A stretch of DNA of 64,000 bases from Bacillus wiedmannii (lineage in GTDB: Bacteria; Bacillota; Bacilli; Bacillales; Bacillaceae_G). Numbering within the stretch: the first letter of the stretch is position 1; every line of letters begins with the position of its first letter. The stretch covers positions 372,001 through 436,000 of the forward strand of contig NZ_LOBC01000017.1 of NCBI RefSeq assembly GCF_001583695.1, read 5' to 3'. The translations under genes and the position numbers were made by a program. Shown here in pieces: positions 17,004 to 25,273 of this stretch. The notes beneath the pieces were generated by a model. The model worked only from the letters and a program-made list of their open reading frames with translations. It ran no database searches and had not been told where the DNA came from.

Positions 17004-17387
17004 GTGTCAACAACTTGGATTATTTTATTAGCCGTAATCGTAGCGTTCATCGGCTACACTGTATGGATGTATTTCTATCAGAGAAAATTAATTAAAACAC
17101 TTTCAGAAGAAGAGTTTCGCGCTGGCTACCGTAAAGCACAGCTTATCGATATTCGCGAAGCAGACGAATATACTGCAGGACATATTTTAGGCGCACGTAA
17201 CATTCCATTATCACAAATTCGCCTTCGTCATAAAGAACTTCGCAAAGATCAACCAGTTTACTTATACTGCCAAAGCGGATTTCGTACTGGTCGTGCAGCT
17301 CAATACTTAAAAAAACAAGGCTACAAAGATTTCTACCAGTTACAAGGTGGATTTAAAACGTGGACTGGAAAAATTAAAAAGAAATAA
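17004..17387 (+). CDS. yqhL: membrane-anchored rhodanese-like protein YqhL
   Basis: A 127-residue protein with an N-terminal membrane anchor (about 4-22) and a rhodanese domain (about 35-125). The active-site loop YCQSGFRTGRA carries the sulfur-accepting cysteine. It probably moves sulfane sulfur, but the acceptor is unknown. The GTG start follows AAAGGGAG. It corresponds in position to B. subtilis yqhL, which there directly precedes gcvPB; here about 9 kb of accessory genes lies between. Confidence 0.92.
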   Translation: MSTTWIILLAVIVAFIGYTVWMYFYQRKLIKTLSEEEFRAGYRKAQLIDIREADEYTAGHILGARNIPLSQIRLRHKELRKDQPVYLYCQSGFRTGRAAQYLKKQGYKDFYQLQGGFKTWTGKIKKK

Positions 17388-17396
17388 TAACATACA

Positions 17397-17427
17397 AAAA
17401 CTAGCTGAATCATTCAGCTAGTTTTTT
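17397..17427. terminator. terminator between yqhL and lipoprotein gene
   Basis: A palindrome aaaactagctgaa/ttcagctagtttt with T-run, ending two convergent genes. Confidence 0.9.
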
Positions 17428-17987
17428 CATTCCATATTATTCGCAATGTATAATAAATTTTGCTTAATCACATCTTTATCATTCTCTTGCACATTACGAT
17501 ACAGCAGCTGATATTCAAGTCCTTTCTCTTTCCAAATAAGCGTAGCGAATTCATCTCCTCGCCCAGAGTCATCTTTATTTTTAATATAAGCGAATGCTCC
17601 ACTATTCAATTTCATTTGTTCTTGAAATCGTTTCTCTTCCACGAGATCCGGAAAACTATAAGGAAAGTTCGCAACATTTAACTCAATATACTCATTTCTA
17701 CCTGGCTCCCGCTGTTTATATTTAATGATTAAAACAGCGTTCTTTTTCCCAATCGTTCTGACTTCCCCCTTCACATCACTCGTAATGTCATACGGTAAAA
17801 ACGCCGGAACTTTAAATTTCACTGGAAAATATTTCGGAAGCTCCTTTAGCGGAATAGGATCCGTAACACGATCCATCGCTCCCCCTGTTGTTCCCACAAA
17901 GTTTTTTTCTTCTTGCATCGTTTGCTGAAACGAACATGAACTTAGCACTAGACTAGAAAACACGAAACAAATGATTCTTTTTTTCAA
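17427..17987 (-). CDS. putative lipoprotein
   Basis: A 186-residue secreted protein. The signal peptide ends in the lipobox VLSSC with the acylated cysteine at 18. The remainder is a soluble domain with a conserved-looking start TDPIPLKELPKYFPVKFKVPAFLPYD and several beta-type stretches. I do not recognise the family. It is a single gene, convergent to yqhL, followed in the upstream direction by a repeat-containing intergenic region. Confidence 0.78.
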   Translation of the reverse strand: MKKRIICFVFSSLVLSSCSFQQTMQEEKNFVGTTGGAMDRVTDPIPLKELPKYFPVKFKVPAFLPYDITSDVKGEVRTIGKKNAVLIIKYKQREPGRNEYIELNVANFPYSFPDLVEEKRFQEQMKLNSGAFAYIKNKDDSGRGDEFATLIWKEKGLEYQLLYRNVQENDKDVIKQNLLYIANNME

Positions 17988-18035
17988 TTTGTTTCCGCCC
18001 TTTCTTCATACCGCTCTCTTTATGAATAAAGCGTT

Positions 18036-18100
18036 AATGCCCGATTGGTGGGGCTAATAACCCGCGGGAGATGCCCGACTGATTAAAGTTTCACTTTGTA
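18036..18100 (-). repeat. dispersed repeat, copy A (bcr-like)
   Basis: Read on the minus strand it contains AAAGTGAAACTTTAATCAG, then a GGG/CCC hairpin region, then TTATTAGCCC and a second stem ending ATCGGGC. The same layout occurs at 26076-26150 and 63071-63140. The gap 17988-18344 holds this repeat and the LacI promoter region; nothing else was seen. Confidence 0.6.
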
Positions 18101-18270
18101 TGCTATTCATATTCGCTTCATTAACAAACTCCCCCTTTGAAAACTTTCCACGTTATTCTCACACATTTTGACAAAAACTCTTTTATAGACGCAAAAAAGA
18201 CCCCCATCATTCTCACGCTCAACTAAAAAGGTTACGCGAATAACAGAAGTCATGTTTATAACATAGATTG

Positions 18271-18284
18271 TGAAAAGCTTTTCA
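18271..18284. promoter_or_regulatory. 14-bp palindrome upstream of the LacI gene
   Basis: TGAAAAGCTTTTCA is a perfect palindrome with the central GC step common in LacI-family operators. TATAAT (18319-18324) lies downstream of it. It could be an autoregulatory site. Confidence 0.45.
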
Positions 18285-18344
18285 GGTCAAGATTTTTTCA
18301 TTCTTATTATTTTCCCCTTATAATAAGGGAGAGAGGTGATACAT

Positions 18345-19322
18345 ATGGCCAATATAAAACAAATTGCAAAAACCGCTGGTGTATCCATATCAACTGTTTC
18401 CCGCGTCCTTAATAATCACCCTTACGTAAAAGAAGAAAAACGTAAGCGTGTTCTAGATGCTGTTGAAGAATTGAACTATGCAAAAAATATAAATGCTATT
18501 CATTTAATAAAGGGAAAAACATATACAATCGGGGTTATGCTCCCTTTCATTAATCTTCCATACTTCAGTACAATTATTGAAGGAATCGGAAACGAAGCGT
18601 TAACAGCTGGATATCACATTAATTTATGTCAAACAAATTACGATAGCCTCGAAGAGATTCGTGTTCTTGAAATGATGAAAATGAAACAATTCGACGGAAT
18701 GATTATTTGCTCTCGAACGAGTTCTTGGGAACAAATTGAACCTTTCGCGAAATTTGCCCCTATTATTTCATGTGAAAAGATAAAGCATCCCCTCATTTCA
18801 TCCGTCTACGTAGATCACTATGAAGGCTTCCGTCTCGGCACTGCCTATTTACTCAGTAAAGGCCATGAAAAAATCGGAATCTGTTTAGCAAGAAAAACGA
18901 GTGCAAATTCTATGGAGCGCGAAAAAGCATTTGCTGATACGCTGCATAACGAAGGTAAAACGGTACATCCAGATTGGATTTTTCATCAATGCTATACGAT
19001 GCAGGATGGTGCAAAAATACTTCATCGCATTTTAAACATGAAAAATCGCCCAACCGCTATTTTTACAGCGAACGATCAAGTTGCAGCTGGTTTATTAACA
19101 GAGGCGCGAAAACATGGCATTCGAGTCCCTGAAGAACTTGCTATCCTTGGATTTGATAATCATGAAATTTCAAAGGCGTTAGAAATTTCCACAATTGAAC
19201 ACCCCGGTCTCGCAATGGGCTCACATGCTTTTTCTTTATTCCATAAACAAATCCAAAGCGAGCAAATTGCCGGGAAGGCAGAAGAGCTTTCATTCCATTT
19301 AATTGAGCGAGATACTGTCTAA
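18345..19322 (+). CDS. LacI family transcriptional regulator
   Basis: A 325-residue regulator. The N-terminal HTH MANIKQIAKTAGVSISTVSRVLN and hinge region (to about 60) precede a periplasmic-binding-type sensor domain (about 60-325), with the dimer signature IFTANDQVAAGLL and ILGFDNHEIS. GAGAGGTG precedes the ATG at 18345. No sugar operon is next to it, so the effector and targets are unknown; it probably acts on distant genes and itself. Confidence 0.93.
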   Translation: MANIKQIAKTAGVSISTVSRVLNNHPYVKEEKRKRVLDAVEELNYAKNINAIHLIKGKTYTIGVMLPFINLPYFSTIIEGIGNEALTAGYHINLCQTNYDSLEEIRVLEMMKMKQFDGMIICSRTSSWEQIEPFAKFAPIISCEKIKHPLISSVYVDHYEGFRLGTAYLLSKGHEKIGICLARKTSANSMEREKAFADTLHNEGKTVHPDWIFHQCYTMQDGAKILHRILNMKNRPTAIFTANDQVAAGLLTEARKHGIRVPEELAILGFDNHEISKALEISTIEHPGLAMGSHAFSLFHKQIQSEQIAGKAEELSFHLIERDTV

Positions 19323-19324
19323 AA

Positions 19325-19353
19325 AAAGAGCGTTACCTGTAGCGCTCTTTTTC
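19325..19353 (+). terminator. terminator of the LacI gene
   Basis: A stem aaagagcg/cgctcttt with a T-run. Confidence 0.8.
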
Positions 19354-19397
19354 AGCTCTTCACCTATTGACTTTATATTTTCCATCTCATATAATGA

Positions 19398-19415
19398 ACC
19401 TAACGAACGGTAGGT
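19398..19415. promoter_or_regulatory. TetR operator 1
   Basis: ACCTAACG-AA-CGGTAGGT is an 18-bp inverted repeat with one mismatch per arm. It lies just before the tetR ribosome site. A near copy stands before the SMR genes (20042-20059). Confidence 0.65.
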
Positions 19416-19426
19416 AGGGGATGAAA

Positions 19427-20002
19427 ATGACAGCAAACCGCATTAAAGCTGTAGCACTTTCTCATTTCGCACGCTACGGCTATGAAGGAACTTCATTGGC
19501 AAATATTGCTCAAGAAGTTGGGATTAAAAAACCATCGATTTACGCACACTTTAAAGGAAAAGAAGAGCTATATTTTATATGTTTAGAATCTGCTCTTCAA
19601 AAAGATTTACAAAGCTTCACAGACGATATCGAAAAATTTTCAAATTCGTCTACTGAAGAATTGCTCTTACAGTTACTAAAGGGCTACGCAAAACGATTTG
19701 GTGAAAGTGAAGAATCAATGTTTTGGTTACGAACTTCTTATTTTCCGCCTGATGCATTCCGCGTACAAATTATCGAAAAAGCGAATGCACACATTGAAAA
19801 CGTCGGAAAACTTTTATTCCCTATATTTAAACAGGCAAACGAGCAAAGTGAACTGCATAACATTGAAGTAAAAGACGCTCTAGAAGCTTTTCTATGCTTA
19901 CTGGACGGACTTATGGTGGAACTACTATTCGCAGGTTTAAATCGCTTTGAGACTCGTTTAAACGCCTCTTGGCAAGTATTTTGGCGAGGTCTTTCAAACT
20001 GA
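19427..20002 (+). CDS. TetR/AcrR family regulator of the SMR pump
   Basis: A 191-residue regulator with N-terminal HTH (about 5-48: IAQEVGIKKPSIYAHFKGKEELY) and a helical ligand domain. Two in-frame ATGs (19421 and 19427) are possible; the second has the better distance to GGTAGGGG. It stands directly before two SMR transporter genes and shares an operator-like repeat with them, so it most likely represses itself and the pump. The ligand is probably a cationic compound exported by the pump. Confidence 0.9.
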   Translation: MTANRIKAVALSHFARYGYEGTSLANIAQEVGIKKPSIYAHFKGKEELYFICLESALQKDLQSFTDDIEKFSNSSTEELLLQLLKGYAKRFGESEESMFWLRTSYFPPDAFRVQIIEKANAHIENVGKLLFPIFKQANEQSELHNIEVKDALEAFLCLLDGLMVELLFAGLNRFETRLNASWQVFWRGLSN

Positions 20003-20041
20003 CGGATTGCTCCTTTGCAATGCGTCGTTTTTAAGCCCTTT

Positions 20042-20059
20042 ACCTAACGACTGGTAGGA
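20042..20059. promoter_or_regulatory. TetR operator 2
   Basis: CCTAACGACTGGTAGG differs from the core of operator 1 (CCTAACGAACGGTAGG) at two positions. It lies about 10 bp before the ribosome site of the first SMR gene. Confidence 0.6.
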
Positions 20060-20073
20060 AGGAGAAATGACAT

Positions 20074-20406
20074 ATGGCATGGATTTATGTAATCATAGCT
20101 GGTATTATTGAAATCTTTTGGGTTATTGGACTTAAAAAAGCGGAGGCACCACTTGAATGGGCTGGTGTTGCGTTATTAATTACAATTAGTTTCGTCTTAT
20201 TATTTAGAGCTTATAAAGATTTACCTGTCGGCACTGTATACGCAGTCTTTACAGGAATTGGAGCTGGTGGGATCGTTCTTACAGAGATTTTCGTCTTCGG
20301 AGAACCTTTCTCTATTGTAAAAGTTTTATTAATCGGTTTAATCTTCTTCGGAGTAATTGGGCTAAAACGAGTAACAGAAGAAAAAGAAGCGAAGGAGGCC
20401 GCATAA
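20074..20406 (+). CDS. SMR family efflux subunit 1 (YvdR-like)
   Basis: Small multidrug-resistance transporter subunit, 110 residues, four membrane helices. The essential membrane glutamate is at position 13 (IIAGIIEIFW) and the signature around helix 3 is GTVYAVFTGIGAGG. A charged KEAKEA tail follows helix 4. Paired subunits with different lengths usually form heterodimers such as YkkCD or YvdRS; the class (guanidinium or quaternary amine) cannot be fixed from sequence. It is followed by subunit 2 after one base. Confidence 0.9.
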   Translation: MAWIYVIIAGIIEIFWVIGLKKAEAPLEWAGVALLITISFVLLFRAYKDLPVGTVYAVFTGIGAGGIVLTEIFVFGEPFSIVKVLLIGLIFFGVIGLKRVTEEKEAKEAA

Positions 20407-20407
20407 A

Positions 20408-20722
20408 ATGGCTTGGTTATTTTTAATTCTAGCTGGTATTTGTGAAATTATTGGTGTACTCTTTATGAAAGTAGCCACTGAAAAGAAAGGCTGGGCACCA
20501 AAAGTTATTTTAATCGCTAACTTCGGCGTAAGCTTCTTCTTCTTATCTCTCGCGATGGACACGTTACCGATGGGAACTGCTTACGCGATTTGGACTGGAA
20601 TCGGAACTGCCGGAAGTGCACTTCTAGGTATTCTTATTTTCCGTGAATCAGCGGATTGGCGTCGTCTTGCCTTCTTAAGCTGCATTCTATGCGGCGCTGT
20701 TGGCTTAAAACTATTAAGCTAA
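20408..20722 (+). CDS. SMR family efflux subunit 2 (YvdS-like)
   Basis: A 104-residue partner of the preceding SMR protein, with four helices, the glutamate at 13 (LILAGICEIIG) and GTAYAIWTGIGTAGS before helix 4. AAGGAGG sits at the end of the upstream gene, so the pair is translationally linked. The proton-coupled exporter acts in the plasma membrane. Its regulation is probably by the TetR protein encoded upstream. Confidence 0.92.
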   Translation: MAWLFLILAGICEIIGVLFMKVATEKKGWAPKVILIANFGVSFFFLSLAMDTLPMGTAYAIWTGIGTAGSALLGILIFRESADWRRLAFLSCILCGAVGLKLLS

Positions 20723-20737
20723 CGTGAGGTGAATGTC

Positions 20738-20995
20738 ATGTGGAAAGAAAAAGGAAAACAAATGTTAGCATGGATTACACTCGGGATCGTCATTCTATTG
20801 CAAATCAGTTTTCATATAATAGAATGGTTGTTTCATAAAGTAGTATCCATTTTTACCTTCCTTCCTAGCATGGCACTTGAAATTGCATCTATTGCTTGGT
20901 CTATTATTGCCTCCATTGCAATCGTCATTATATGGAGTATCGCCAAACTATGGAATAAATTATTTAAAAAGGACAGTACTTCTGAAAAAGAGTAA
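20738..20995 (+). CDS. small membrane protein of the SMR operon
   Basis: An 85-residue protein with two hydrophobic segments (about 11-30 and 40-68), tryptophan-rich, with a basic then acidic C-terminus. GAGGTG lies 6 bases before the ATG at 20738. It follows the SMR pair by 15 bp and ends in a terminator, so it is the last gene of the operon. Family not recognised; an accessory role to the pump is only an inference from position. Confidence 0.75.
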   Translation: MWKEKGKQMLAWITLGIVILLQISFHIIEWLFHKVVSIFTFLPSMALEIASIAWSIIASIAIVIIWSIAKLWNKLFKKDSTSEKE

Positions 20996-21008
20996 CTGTC
21001 CTTTTTTT
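20969..21008 (+). terminator. terminator of the SMR operon
   Basis: The arms aaggacagt and actgtcctt with T7. The left arm lies inside the last gene. Confidence 0.85.
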
Positions 21009-21012
21009 ACGT

Positions 21013-21198
21013 CTATTTAGATTTTCTATAAAAATTTGATGCGATAAGACAAAACAGGCCAATTATAGCAACGCTCATACCAATCCCTTTATGCAAACTA
21101 GGAAATAGCGGTGGTATATCTGAATAAACATTTGCTAATATGAGACCGATTGAAACGAAAAATACCCCTATTCTATATAACCATTTTCTTTTGTTCAT
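21013..21198 (-). CDS. small two-helix membrane protein
   Basis: A protein of about 61 residues with two hydrophobic segments (about 8-25 and 40-55). Two adjacent ATGs (21201 and 21198) follow AGGAGGGG; the second is better spaced. It is convergent with the SMR operon and shares its terminator region. Not recognised. Confidence 0.6.
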   Translation of the reverse strand: MNKRKWLYRIGVFFVSIGLILANVYSDIPPLFPSLHKGIGMSVAIIGLFCLIASNFYRKSK

Positions 21199-21270
21199 CA
21201 TTCTCCCCTCCTAAAATTTTTCATACACTCCTTTCTTTTGGACATACTACCTAAAAAAGGAGTGGATAAT

Positions 21271-21423
21271 ATGCAAAATTCTATACATAAGCAGATCCTA
21301 TTTTTATTTTTTCTCTTTCTGATTCTCGTTATCGTTTTCAGCTTTATATTACATACTCCAAAAGATGTTGTACCGAGTAGCCTCTCTGTTTATAAACTCT
21401 TACTTTCATATTGTCGTTATTGA
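21271..21423 (+). CDS. short membrane peptide
   Basis: A 50-residue peptide, mostly one strong hydrophobic segment (about 8-28, Leu/Phe-rich), with a short polar tail. AAAAAAGGAGTGG precedes the ATG at 21271, and a terminator follows the stop by 3 bp. Both support expression. No family recognised. Confidence 0.5.
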   Translation: MQNSIHKQILFLFFLFLILVIVFSFILHTPKDVVPSSLSVYKLLLSYCRY

Positions 21424-21425
21424 AG

Positions 21426-21452
21426 AAGGTGCCTTTTATAGGGCACCTTTTA
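21426..21452. terminator. terminator between short peptide gene and ABC cluster
   Basis: The arms aaggtgcc and ggcacctt with T-run; it also closes the minus-strand ABC operon. Confidence 0.8.
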
Positions 21453-22043
21453 AAATTCTCTCTTCTCATACAATTTCACTGAAACGAAGACAGATGCTAT
21501 GAATATGCATATTGAACTAACGAATAACACGCTGTTGTATAGTTGAATTTGTTCCATGCTGATTTCAAAGAACATAGTACCAATTGCTGTCGGTGCTATT
21601 AGTATGAAAAACGTAATAAAAGAAGCTTTTTTATAGCCAAACCAAAACAATATCGGTAAAACAATGCTAAAATATATAAAAACAAAGCCAGAAATCGTAA
21701 TTACTGTTGTCGTTATAAATTCAAAAGTTCCATCTTCAAATCGATTGATTACTACAGGACTAGACACTACCATACTTATAATAAAAATAATAAGTGCCAT
21801 TATGTATTTAGCTAACACAATTTGCTTTCTCGCTATCGGTAAACTATTTAATATTACTTCACTATTATATTTTTTATCGTCATTAAATGTTTTTAAAATT
21901 GCTATAACTGGAATTATAGCTGACATAATTACGTAAAAGCTTTTAATATCTGTTAATGTCATATACAAAAAAAGAGGGTATATTAAGCACCATATTAAAT
22001 GCTTCCATTGCATAATAAAATCTTTTATTATGAGTTGCCTCAC
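21450..22043 (-). CDS. ABC-2 type permease (copy 1 of 4)
   Basis: A 197-residue membrane protein with six hydrophobic segments, last gene of the cluster. I place the start at the GTG at 22043 because GGGAGGAG precedes it and the N-terminus then matches its three neighbours (MRQLIIKDF). It shares the cytoplasmic motif ILNSLPIARKQIVLAKYI with them. It likely forms part of an exporter with the ATPase at 24010-24882. Substrate unknown. Confidence 0.85.
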   Translation of the reverse strand: MRQLIIKDFIMQWKHLIWCLIYPLFLYMTLTDIKSFYVIMSAIIPVIAILKTFNDDKKYNSEVILNSLPIARKQIVLAKYIMALIIFIISMVVSSPVVINRFEDGTFEFITTTVITISGFVFIYFSIVLPILFWFGYKKASFITFFILIAPTAIGTMFFEISMEQIQLYNSVLFVSSICIFIASVFVSVKLYEKREF

Positions 22044-22057
22044 GATTACTCCTCCCC

Positions 22058-22681
22058 TCATAAATCACGTTCATTATACAAGCTAACTGAAAGCAACATG
22101 GACATAATATACAAAAGAATAAGTCCTGCTATAAAACAAACATTTACAACTAGACTCGTGCTCCAAACATTTTCTACATCTAACCAGACGTTACTTACAA
22201 TCAGTCCACTTAAATACCCCAACGCAAGTCCGGCGAACGGAGCAATTTGTTTTGCACTGCTATATCCTACTGAGAATTCAATCGGAAGTACAATTATGCT
22301 ACAAACAAACCCACCTGTTATACCTCCGAGAATTTCTCCCCACAGCATAAATCCAGTCATATGCCCATCTTGTAGCTGTATTAAACCAACCACTAGTGAA
22401 AAACATCCACCTAGAGCAACTAAAATACTTACAAATATGTATTTTCCTATGACAATATCTTTACGGTCAAACGGTAAACTATTTACTATCAGTTCACTTT
22501 TATTTTTCCCCTCATAACTCATTGACAGTATCATGCCAAGAGCAGGTACAAACATGCTAAACGTCATCAAAAAACTATCACTACGAAAATCAACAATGAG
22601 CAGGAACAAGAAACATATAAGATAAACAAACCCTAACTTTCTTTGCATCATCATATCTTTTAAAACTAATTGCTTGATCAT
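22058..22681 (-). CDS. ABC-2 type permease (copy 2 of 4)
   Basis: A 207-residue paralogue with six hydrophobic segments and the shared loop IVNSLPFDRKDIVIGKYIFVS. GGAGGTG precedes the ATG. 14 bp separate it from copy 1 downstream and 32 bp from copy 3 upstream. The sequence has diverged strongly from its neighbours outside the loop, so the duplications are not recent. Confidence 0.87.
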   Translation of the reverse strand: MIKQLVLKDMMMQRKLGFVYLICFLFLLIVDFRSDSFLMTFSMFVPALGMILSMSYEGKNKSELIVNSLPFDRKDIVIGKYIFVSILVALGGCFSLVVGLIQLQDGHMTGFMLWGEILGGITGGFVCSIIVLPIEFSVGYSSAKQIAPFAGLALGYLSGLIVSNVWLDVENVWSTSLVVNVCFIAGLILLYIMSMLLSVSLYNERDL

Positions 22682-22713
22682 GTATTACACCTCCTAATAT
22701 GAAAATGCCCCTT

Positions 22714-23346
22714 CTATAACTCTGCCTCCTGAAACATTTTCATTGAGAGCAACATTGATATGACTATACTTACTAACACTCCGATACCAAGAACACTCAT
22801 TGATAATGTAGCATCTTCAGAGTGAAGTACTTTTAACATGATTATTTCATCACCAAAAATATTGCACATAAAGCCAATCATACCCATTAAAGGAAAAATC
22901 ATAATCACATTCAAGACAGTAATAGCTTTATATCCTCCAATGTAATTAGTAGGTATCGTTACTACACAATAAATCAAAGTTGCTACTATTCCTGAAAACA
23001 CTGCATATCCAGGCATAACTATATCCCCGTCCAACAAAATATTTTTTAATATTATGACTATAAAAGTTGCACTCAAACCAACCATAATAAATACTGTGCT
23101 TGAAATATACTTAGCTATAACTATCTCTTGTCTCGTTATAGGCAAACTCACTAATACTTTTTCTGCTTTACTTTTCTCCTCATGATAAAAAGAAATATAA
23201 ATAATTGTACTACATGTTATAAATAATCCTATTGCAACCCCCATTGGTTGAACGGAATCCTTAAAAATAGATAACATAGGTATTAAAAAATAGAAAGGAA
23301 ATATCTTCTTCTGTAAGAAAAACTCCTTCAAAATCAACTGTTGCAT
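22714..23346 (-). CDS. ABC-2 type permease (copy 3 of 4)
   Basis: A 210-residue paralogue, N-terminus MQQLILKEFFLQKK and loop VLVSLPITRQEIVIAKYISS, with six hydrophobic segments. GAGAGGAG precedes the ATG. Part of the same operon; together with the other three copies it may make a hetero-oligomeric membrane part. Confidence 0.87.
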   Translation of the reverse strand: MQQLILKEFFLQKKIFPFYFLIPMLSIFKDSVQPMGVAIGLFITCSTIIYISFYHEEKSKAEKVLVSLPITRQEIVIAKYISSTVFIMVGLSATFIVIILKNILLDGDIVMPGYAVFSGIVATLIYCVVTIPTNYIGGYKAITVLNVIMIFPLMGMIGFMCNIFGDEIIMLKVLHSEDATLSMSVLGIGVLVSIVISMLLSMKMFQEAEL

Positions 23347-23360
23347 CTGAATTCTCCTCT

Positions 23361-24029
23361 CTATAAATCACGCGTTTCATAAATTTTAATTGTAAGAAAC
23401 ATAGAAGCAATGTAAATACTAACTAATGTAATAATTCCAACTATAAACATACCAACATGCATAGGATTCATAATCCACTCAATGAACGAAGGTGCTGTTT
23501 TATTCAGTCCATCACTAATAAATATCCAAAGTATCCCACCCACTCCTATTGAGGCTGCTGATATTATACTTCTTACTATCTTCGATTTTGTACCATAATA
23601 ACTAGGGTAAAAGGTGACAACTAAAAACACGGCGTAAATAAGCCCATTTACTACTCCATACCATGGAATTTCAATGTATAAATTAGGATGATATGCACCT
23701 ATATCACCAATAACAGCGATACCTCTTATAAGAAAAGCAACCAACATCGTAGAGAACATGCCACCTACAATAAATATTGCACAGGAAATATATCTAGCAA
23801 TTATGATATCCTTTCTGCTTAACGGTAAACTATTCATAATAATGTCACTTGTATTTCGTTCATCTATTGCGACTAATATCATAACTGCGGAAAGAGTTAT
23901 AAATAAACAACTCATAGGAAACAGCATTCCATCACCGTTTTCAAATAAAAAGAATATAAAGGGTATAATAAGATACACTGGCCATATCCCCCGAAAAAAG
24001 AACAAATCTTTATAGATGAGCTGACGCAT
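23361..24029 (-). CDS. ABC-2 type permease (copy 4 of 4)
   Basis: A 222-residue paralogue starting MRQLIYKDLFF, loop IIMNSLPLSRKDIIIARYIS. The ATG at 24029 follows GAGAGGTG; the longer frame to 24068 lies wholly inside the ATPase gene and is not conserved. The remaining overlap with the ATPase gene is 20 bp, so translation is coupled. Confidence 0.87.
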   Translation of the reverse strand: MRQLIYKDLFFFRGIWPVYLIIPFIFFLFENGDGMLFPMSCLFITLSAVMILVAIDERNTSDIIMNSLPLSRKDIIIARYISCAIFIVGGMFSTMLVAFLIRGIAVIGDIGAYHPNLYIEIPWYGVVNGLIYAVFLVVTFYPSYYGTKSKIVRSIISAASIGVGGILWIFISDGLNKTAPSFIEWIMNPMHVGMFIVGIITLVSIYIASMFLTIKIYETRDL

Positions 24030-24882
24030 AGGCACCTCTCCCTTTTGCGGTGTAAACGATAATATCATCTAATGTAGGCTTTTCTAGTACAACCTCATTT
24101 CCAAACCAATCGATAATTGCTTGTTTATCCTTTGCTAAACCTTCGAAACCAAATTTATTTTTTCGTAATCCAACAAATAATTCTTTTCCTTCTCGGTCTA
24201 ATAAGTCATTACTTCCTTTTACGATTACGTAGTTCTCCATTAGTTCATCTTTCTCACCAGTAAATATAATTTCTCCATCATTGATGAACGTAATATAATC
24301 TGCGATGCGCTCTAAATCTGTTGTAATGTGCGTTGAGAATAATACAGATACTTCATCTTCCATTACAATTTCTTGCAACATATCAAGTAATTCACTTCGA
24401 ACAACTGGATCTAATCCTGCTGTCGGTTCGTCCATAATGATAAACTCCGCGTGGTGCGAAAGTGCGATAGCAATCGCAAATTTCATTTTCATCCCTTTTG
24501 ATAGTTCTTTAATTTTTTTATACTTCGGAACTTGCAATCTATGCATATACGATTGATACTGCTCTTCGTCCCACTTTTTATATAGCGGTGCAATAATACG
24601 TTTCATTTGTTCACACGTTAAATCTTCGTAGTAATGATTTTCATCATATACAAAACCGATATTTTGTTTTATTTCCTTCTCGACTTTTTTATTGTCCTTA
24701 CCAAAAATTTTTATATCACCGCTATCTTTTCTAATTAAATTCATAATCATTTTAATCGTCGTACTTTTCCCTGCTCCATTCGGTCCGACAAATCCCATAA
24801 TATATCCGCGTGGTAACGTAAAACTTATATTTTTCACTGCAAAATCTTGATAACTTTTACAAACGTTTTTTAGCTCTAACAT
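24010..24882 (-). CDS. ABC transporter ATP-binding protein (YtrB-like)
   Basis: A 290-residue ATPase. Walker A is GPNGAGKSTTIKM (about 33-45), the signature region is LSKGMKMKFAIAIAL, Walker B is FIIMDEPTAGLDP, and the switch histidine is in LFSTHITTD. The C-terminal extension (about 215-290) is the kind found in antibiotic-type and YtrB exporters. It is second in the operon, 3 bp after the GntR regulator, and would energise the four permeases behind it. Confidence 0.93.
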   Translation of the reverse strand: MLELKNVCKSYQDFAVKNISFTLPRGYIMGFVGPNGAGKSTTIKMIMNLIRKDSGDIKIFGKDNKKVEKEIKQNIGFVYDENHYYEDLTCEQMKRIIAPLYKKWDEEQYQSYMHRLQVPKYKKIKELSKGMKMKFAIAIALSHHAEFIIMDEPTAGLDPVVRSELLDMLQEIVMEDEVSVLFSTHITTDLERIADYITFINDGEIIFTGEKDELMENYVIVKGSNDLLDREGKELFVGLRKNKFGFEGLAKDKQAIIDWFGNEVVLEKPTLDDIIVYTAKGRGAYASAHL

Positions 24883-24885
24883 CTC

Positions 24886-25260
24886 TTATTCCCCCTCATA
24901 TAAACACGCAATCATCTGCTGTAAATCTTCAAGTGAAAGCTGCAACGCTTTACTTTCATTTACAACCTCTTCCGCTTTACTTTCCAATAGACGTAGCCGC
25001 TGTTCTTTTAGTAGTTCATTATTTTTACGTGAAACATAAGTCCCCTTCCCAGCAACAGTTTCTATATATCCTTCTTTTTCAAGCTCCTCGTACGCACGCT
25101 TCGTTGTAATTACACTAACTTGTAATTCCTTCGCTAAGCTACGAATAGACGGTAATTGGTCTCCACCCTTTAAACCACCATTTAAAATAAGCTGGCTTAA
25201 TTGTTTTCTTATTTGCACATAAATAGGGTCTTGGGAAGAATTCGAAATAATAATATTCAT
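24886..25260 (-). CDS. GntR family regulator, YtrA subfamily
   Basis: A 124-residue short GntR regulator. The winged helix is at about 10-75 (QLPSIRSLAKELQVSVITTKRAYEELEKEGYI and VAGKGTYVS), with only a small two-helix C-terminal part, which is the YtrA type. GGAGG precedes the ATG. It leads an ABC operon, as YtrA regulators typically do, and a long inverted repeat stands immediately upstream. In B. subtilis the Ytr system responds to cell-wall antibiotics; this may be similar. Confidence 0.92.
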   Translation of the reverse strand: MNIIISNSSQDPIYVQIRKQLSQLILNGGLKGGDQLPSIRSLAKELQVSVITTKRAYEELEKEGYIETVAGKGTYVSRKNNELLKEQRLRLLESKAEEVVNESKALQLSLEDLQQMIACLYEGE

Positions 25261-25273
25261 GTTTTCCTCCAGT

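Noticed and set aside
18000-18120. Intergenic hairpins as a riboswitch for the LacI or lipoprotein gene
   Set aside because: The same sequence recurs at two unrelated sites in the window, so it is a repeat.
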